From Citreicoccus inhibens (GTDB lineage: Bacteria; Myxococcota; Myxococcia; Myxococcales; Myxococcaceae): a DNA stretch of 64,000 nucleotides. The stretch's first letter is position 1. The number at the start of each line of letters is the position of its first letter. Position numbers and translations under genes: made by a program. Below, piece by piece: positions 62,601 through 64,000 of this stretch. Below the pieces are notes generated by a model. That model saw nothing but the letters and a program-made list of their open reading frames with translations, was not told the origin of the DNA and made no database searches. The DNA lies in the NCBI RefSeq assembly GCF_019039035.1, contig NZ_JAHNZT010000011.1:171048-235047 (forward strand). Direction: 5' to 3'.

Positions 62601-64000
62601 CTGTGGTACCTCGCACAGCTCGACCCCACGAGCATCGCGTACCACTCGCCCATCTCGTTGCGCCTGAGTGGCGCCTTGGATGTCGCCGCGCTGGAGCAGT
62701 CGCTCCAGGAGTTGGTGGTGCGACATGAGGTGCTGCGCACGGTCTACCGTCACGCCGCCGACGCGCCCGTCCAGCACGTCTTCCCCTCGATGACGCTGCC
62801 GCTGGAGCAGGTGGACCTGCGCCATGTCCCCGCCGCTCGGCGCGAGACCGAGCTGCTGTCCGCGCTGCGCGAGCGGATCCTCCAGCGCTTCGACCTGGAG
62901 CAAGGGCCGCTGATGCGCGCGACCTTGCTGCGGTTGGGGGAGGAGGAGCACGTCCTGTTGCTCGTCCTCCACCACATCATCACGGACGGATGGTCCGGCG
63001 CGGTGCTCTCGCGCGAACTGGTGATGCTCTACACCGCGCGTCGCATGGGTGCGCCCGCGAGGCTCCCTGAGCCGCCCCTCCAGTACGTCGACTTCGCGCT
63101 GTGGCAGCGAGGGTGGCTCCAGGGCGCCGAACTGGAAGCTCAGCTGGGGTGGTGGAAGCAGGCCCTGCGTGGCGTGAACGGCGCACTGTCCTTGCCCACG
63201 GACTTCCCCCTCCCGGCGAAGCCCTCGGGGCGCGGTGCCAGCCAGCCCGTGCTCGTGCCTCGCGAGCTGACCGAGCAGCTCAAGGCCGTGGCGTTGCGCG
63301 AGGGCGGCACGCTCTTCATGGGGCTCGTCGCGGCGCTTCAAATCGTCCTCGGTCGGTACTCCGGCCAGGAGGACATCACCGTCGGCACGCCCATCGCGGG
63401 TCGCAACCGCAAGGAGCTGGAGGGCCTGCTGGGACTGTTCGTCAACACGCTGGTGTTGCGCGGAGATCTCTCGGGCGATCCCTCGTTCCGGACGTTCTTC
63501 GGGCGGGTGAAGCGCATGGCCTTGGGCGCATACGCGAACCAGGACGTGCCCTTCGAGAAGCTCGTGGAGGCGATGGATGTTCCCCGAGGGCAGCGGCGCC
63601 CTCCCTTGTTCCAGGTGCTCGTCGCGCTTCAGAACGTGCCGGTCGCGGATGTGGCGCTGCCGGGGATGAAGGTGCGCCTACAGCCCATCCCGAGCCTCGG
63701 CGCGAAGTTCGACCTCACCCTCGACGTCACGGAGACGGAGGACGGTCTCAAGGGCATCCTGGAGTACAGCACCGACCTGTTCGCGGCCTCCACGGTCGCG
63801 CGGATGACCGAACACTTCCAGCGAGTCCTGGAGTGGGCGGTGGCCTCGCCCGATGTGCCGTTGTCCGAGCTCTCGCTCCTCACGGAGTCGGAGCGGGCGC
63901 GGGTGTTGGTGGCGTGGAATGACACCGCCGCGGAGTACCCACGGGACGAGCAGGTGCACCACCTGGTGGAGCAGCAGGTGGCGAAGACACCCGAGTCCAT
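50607..64000 (+). CDS. Giant FAAL-initiated hybrid NRPS/PKS with embedded luciferase-like monooxygenase (3' end outside window)
   Basis: One uninterrupted frame of at least 4464 codons, open at the right edge. GTG 50607 has AGGAAAG 9 nt upstream; ATG 50619 is the alternative start. Domains: FAAL (aa ~20–570, YTSGSTGTPKG ~175); ACP (Ser627, YGLDSLAAVE); C (~685–1130, HHLVTDG); A (~1145–1622, FTSGSTG; pocket code read as DACTAVGICK); PCP (Ser1678, LGGSSL); KS (~1740–2165, Cys1912 in TACSTG); AT (~2265–2540, Ser2362 in GHSFGEY, HAFH suggests malonyl-CoA); ACP (Ser2669, LGGNSL); C (~2734–3172, HHIVADT); degenerate A (~3182–3408); luciferase-like monooxygenase (~3413–3755); A-domain tail fragment (~3765–3932), no carrier; C (~3989–4450, HHIITDG); then the start of another module. 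Predicted product: a lipopeptide with a malonate extension and an oxygenation. Neither KR nor TE is seen. Confidence 0.92.
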   Translation, partial: MSLAMTEPSTLIELLEERSVTHAAQRLFTFLEDEPGGEVSLTSDGLAERARRIAARLQAVASAGERAVLLYPPGVEYVAGFFGCLYSGCVAVPAYPPDPTRLERTLPRLRAIVEDSGATVVLTTSVIAEMAEFLTQDAPDLRALRWVATDGPELEHETGWRRPEVSAESLAFLQYTSGSTGTPKGVMLSHRNLLHNLGLIRGAFQTRADSVGVIWLPPYHDMGLIGGILVPLAQGFHTALMSPLAFLKRPRFWLEALTRFGGTISGGPNFAFELCTRRIPAAEREGLDLSRWEVAFCGAEPIRAETLQRFTDAFSPHGFRRESLYPCYGLAEATLIVTGGVKGEPPRLRRVDIQALEQGHAAPVLGEGRVLVGSGRTLSSQEVLVVDPETSRVRAQGDVGEIWVRGPSVARGYWRREETSAEVFQAHLASGEGPFLRTGDLGFLDAGMLYVTGRRKDLIILRGRNLYPQDLELAVEQSHPALRPGCGAAFALDLDGEERLVVVQEVDARKLEGAIDDVAGAIRQRLSEVHEVLPAALVLIEPGSLPKTSSGKVRRSATREAFLAGELRELHVWRAGRFESREAADALAEGELPSLESAVLARIAARLGSRVEALESDVPLTRYGLDSLAAVELAHGLERDLGVAIPMEALLRGVSAAELVREIAARRTSEPAREAIPRRPSGGVPPLSFAQQRLWFLERLEPGSAFYNVPVVARLAGRLDASALERGLRALMRRHEVLRMVIAEDAKGEPLARILESASLTLPLVDLSTAPEAAREAEVLRLAREEARRPFDLGQGPLLRATLLRLEPERHVLLLTLHHLVTDGGSMRVLVGELGELYAAALERRAAVLGEPPVQFGDYAVWQRQWLQGARLDALIAWWRDHLMGAPPVLELRGDRPRPAVQSYRGAQVRRRLELATWEQVRALARHGGATPFVTLLAGFQLLLHRYTGQEDLVVGVDAAHRARPELAGLLGLFVNQLPLRGDFSGAPNFREVLARLHDEALAAWAHQDLPFDELVRALNPERSLSHAPVFQVKLVLQEALPTSARLPGGLTLEGSLGDTGATKLDLTLCVTETASGVELLCEYATDLFDGDTVARMLRHLEMLLVGAVAEPERRVSELSLLTPEERQRALLEWSHTSPAAPARCAHHHVEAWARRTPGGPALTLGTRSWSYRELDARANQLAAHLRSVGVGPEVRVGVYLERTPELVVALLGVLKAGGAFLPLDTSYPPGRLAAMLDEARVPVLISQASLADELGTSGEMLVLLDVEASAIARFPESAPESAVSPGHLAYVLFTSGSTGTPKGALIEHRGLSNTAVAFGEALGLGPGRRILQLASFGFDASVCEVFTALCSGAELVFAPPGTLLAGSTLQEVLASQRIDALIATPTSLAQLSPSALPALGVVASVGEACTPELAAAWQAGRRFLDGYGPTEVSICATVELEVDPRRPSIGRALAGAGVYVLDREMQPVPVGVPGELCVGGIGVGRGYLNQPALTAERFVPHPFTRGAGERLYRTGDMVCQLADGRLEFVGRRDAQVKVRGIRIELGEVEAALSRHPGVRQAVVVPHERGGETRLTAYVVGEGDLEAGTLRRFLRERLPDAWVPSFFMRLAQLPLTPGGKVDRRSLPEHESVPVSLAPESVEPTTELERTIAAVWARVLQVPRVGVHDHFFEGLGGSSLTVVKASTQLRAELGREVPVTHFFEHPTVHALAARLERERAAPEPRAPRSSASEPRAEGEGRDIAIVGMAGRFPGAKDVKSFWENLRQGVESIARFSSEELEDSPLLSAAMREHPDFVPAGGVLDGADDFDAAFFEVSPREAEWMDPQQRLFLESAWHALEDAGYDAQRVLGAISLYAGAGSSGGHLLSLLGQTKKEPAALFEALGTTTGENVATKTAYKLKLSGESLNVYTACSTGLVAVHLACQSLRTRQSDVGLAGAVKVSLPQRTGYLFQEGMILSPDGHCRAFDARARGTVLGNGLGVVVLKRLADAVRDGDTVYAVIKGSALNNDADAKVSYTAPSIQGQREVISRALAAAQVDASTIGLVEAHGTGTSLGDPIEVAALTRAFRAHTEQRGYCALGSVKTNIGHLDTAAGMAGLIKAVLSLHHGEVPPSLHFEQPNPEADFSRGPFFVNTSLRPWPRGEVPRRAAVSSFGIGGTNAHLVLEEAPPPELPMGSSRGRQLVTLSARSEGALKSLGQELARHVLSHPDVDLADLAYTRALGRRAFEFRQCVVVEDGAELARVLAEPGRATQAVSNEVARARQVAFLFPGQGAQSVGMARDLYASEPAFRRALDACLEILPTVGLSEDLRAVLFPEPGDEGEAESRLREPRFALPALLAVEYALARTWMGFGIQPAALLGHSFGEYAAACLSGVLSLEDALLLAVLRGEWMSRLPPGGMLAVGMSVEALRPLLPEGVEIAAINAADRCTVSGPREALEHLERVLTERREGRVAIATAHAFHSRAVEPVMPLLEKAVAGLTLNAPSIPYISSLTGTWIRPGEATSPEYWARQMREPVRFSDGLATLVESGFRWFIEAGPDQHLTTLARPALRTQRDARVVPSLRRQGTSHSDEETLLESLGALWCAGAMVDWEGFFAHERRHRVSLPGYPFESRSVVRPVLTLPEVVSAPRVPPAPRGDIALRLTALWRERLGVEDIGPDDNFLALGGNSLMAAQLLTRLREEFRVQIPLSDLFEAPTVASLAARIENRLQVEAPEVARAGVSIAPIPRTGELPLSVVQARVWELERQEPGSSIFNEPLAVRIAGDLRVPLLERAFNDVIRRHESLRTVFRDVAGRAAPHVLPEVRISVPVVDLRDFVGDREAEAMRRARLDPAAPFSLDAGPLVRVHLLRLADVEHVLLLTIHHIVADTLSLVNFIREAVALYTGYVLGQPVELPTLSIQYIDFAAWQRQAVVDGSLASQQAYWRERLAGRPGPLPLPLDRPRVAGARRRGARHSFAFSRGLGTALEAFSQREGVTPYMTLLAGFKALLARCSGQDDIVVGTSIGNRTRPELEPQIGYVAHALALRTSLEGDPSFRELVLRVRDTTLSAFANPDVPYEQLLGELEPGAESGLSRLFDAVFLLHTQDVSAPILEFPGLRLSYFDVTELPAQYGTALADLTVLMRQDEQGFSGILEYAVDLFDAASIARMLSQMEALLTDAMASPDLAMSRLSLERPESGEALEAVSIPALLLERAEAAPEAVALREGSRSLTWRALRTQSLALAAMLRRHGVGPGVPVAVCVEDLLERAVALWGVLAAGGAYALVTPTQWSTVASLAVEGQPVVFVTGSGVRAPATLADVRVVRLPVSTDAVVSAAALPRVDPQGMASLVPERSGEDSARVVLSHQNLGHRFALLDARMSASPGELWLVTPELARDGAELETLWALTRGLQVVVAGAGVEERSGAGRSGGSRALDFSLFYFAADADAAGREKYQLLLDGARFADTHGFSAVWTPERHFHAFGGPYPSPTTTTAALAMITERVSLRAGSVVLPLHDAVRVAEEWSVIDNLSDGRAGVSFATGWNANDFIFAPENFKQRPEAVRRGVEEVRRLWRGGSIRRVNGAGVEVDVSIRPRPVQSELPLWITAAFNPETFRMAGELGTGLLTNVLGLGQDFEELARKVALYRAARRAAGHDRGHVVLMLHTFVTERREDVARLAREPLLRYFRSSVELLQGLVASQGLGFDVRQLSPQDLETLLEQGVTRYLEAGGLFGTPDSLAARMAQLQQADVDEVACLVDFGLPHGVAMEGLRHLDTLRRRVQGERPRPSSEPSREAVSPSVVDWLRPGSPVHLRCGSAFARTLANLPEAESRLESVRTWVVDEAEGVSVDLAASLQRAASARVVSPVPVLPHASETQGPRFVLDVSGRRAPVGVVGELFVGGEAVPMGFWNDPERSRARLLGAPDGSGARLYGTHVSARYRADGQVEVLASIARRPASLPAQGSGVSPAPAPVSRSVVPPRPVSQVPGPPRANEVASGAPGGAIRRVSRAGPLPLSFGQQRLWYLAQLDPTSIAYHSPISLRLSGALDVAALEQSLQELVVRHEVLRTVYRHAADAPVQHVFPSMTLPLEQVDLRHVPAARRETELLSALRERILQRFDLEQGPLMRATLLRLGEEEHVLLLVLHHIITDGWSGAVLSRELVMLYTARRMGAPARLPEPPLQYVDFALWQRGWLQGAELEAQLGWWKQALRGVNGALSLPTDFPLPAKPSGRGASQPVLVPRELTEQLKAVALREGGTLFMGLVAALQIVLGRYSGQEDITVGTPIAGRNRKELEGLLGLFVNTLVLRGDLSGDPSFRTFFGRVKRMALGAYANQDVPFEKLVEAMDVPRGQRRPPLFQVLVALQNVPVADVALPGMKVRLQPIPSLGAKFDLTLDVTETEDGLKGILEYSTDLFAASTVARMTEHFQRVLEWAVASPDVPLSELSLLTESERARVLVAWNDTAAEYPRDEQVHHLVEQQVAKTPES

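Overview
This 64 kb window is very GC-rich (third codon positions almost all G or C). It combines a pheST–ihfA–tRNA-Pro housekeeping block, many lipid-metabolism genes, a myxochelin-type catecholate siderophore operon and a giant lipid-initiated NRPS/PKS gene. That combination points to a myxobacterium of the Myxococcus/Corallococcus/Stigmatella group. The species cannot be named from the sequence alone.

Layout. (1) 1–3.9 kb: 3' end of pheS, pheT, ihfA and tRNA-Pro(GGG) with a strong terminator. (2) 4–5.1 kb: a low-complexity acidic protein of unknown role, bracketed by a near-copy of the tRNA terminator hairpin. (3) 5.5–20.1 kb: a lipid oxidation and remodelling neighbourhood. It has an acyl desaturase, two SDRs, a luciferase-like flavin oxidoreductase, an SCP2-like lipid carrier, a patatin phospholipase with an N-terminal cNMP-like module, a P450, a GMC oxidoreductase, a membrane-associated unknown and two divergent ABC1/UbiB kinases. 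(4) 20.2–27.7 kb: fatty acyl-AMP ligase plus ACP on the minus strand; then molybdopterin oxidoreductase, an atypical acyl-CoA dehydrogenase, a second SCP2-like protein and an APC-family transporter on the plus strand. (5) 27.7–32.9 kb: a tightly overlapping four-gene minus-strand operon encoding a CqsA-like alpha-oxoamine synthase, an SDR, a stand-alone ACP, and a class-III aminotransferase fused to an acyl-ACP-reductase-like domain. This is the best candidate for an undescribed system. It looks built to turn acyl-ACP into an aminoketone or amino alcohol and/or a fatty amine. (6) 33.1–35.2 kb: a CPBP-family membrane protein, a GST-like protein and a scrambled remnant of an mxcL-like aminotransferase. 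(7) 35.2–50.3 kb: siderophore operon mxcC-D-E-F-G, class II DAHP synthase, mxcH-like TonB receptor, a lipoprotein and an MFS transporter, with two Fur-like boxes. (8) 50.6 kb to the end: a divergent assembly line FAAL-ACP-C-A-PCP-KS-AT-ACP-C-(degenerate A/monooxygenase)-C-…, running off the window.

How it fits together. The siderophore operon is self-contained. DAHP synthase supplies the shikimate pathway and MxcD/F/C make 2,3-dihydroxybenzoate. MxcE loads it on the MxcF carrier domain, MxcG couples it to (predicted) lysine and reductively releases the product, and the receptor, lipoprotein and MFS protein handle transport. Loss of mxcL predicts that only the alcohol form (myxochelin A) is made. 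The 20–33 kb lipid genes share themes (acyl activation, ACPs, reduction, transamination, lipid carriers) and may act in one pathway, but that link is inferred from proximity and family, not shown directly.
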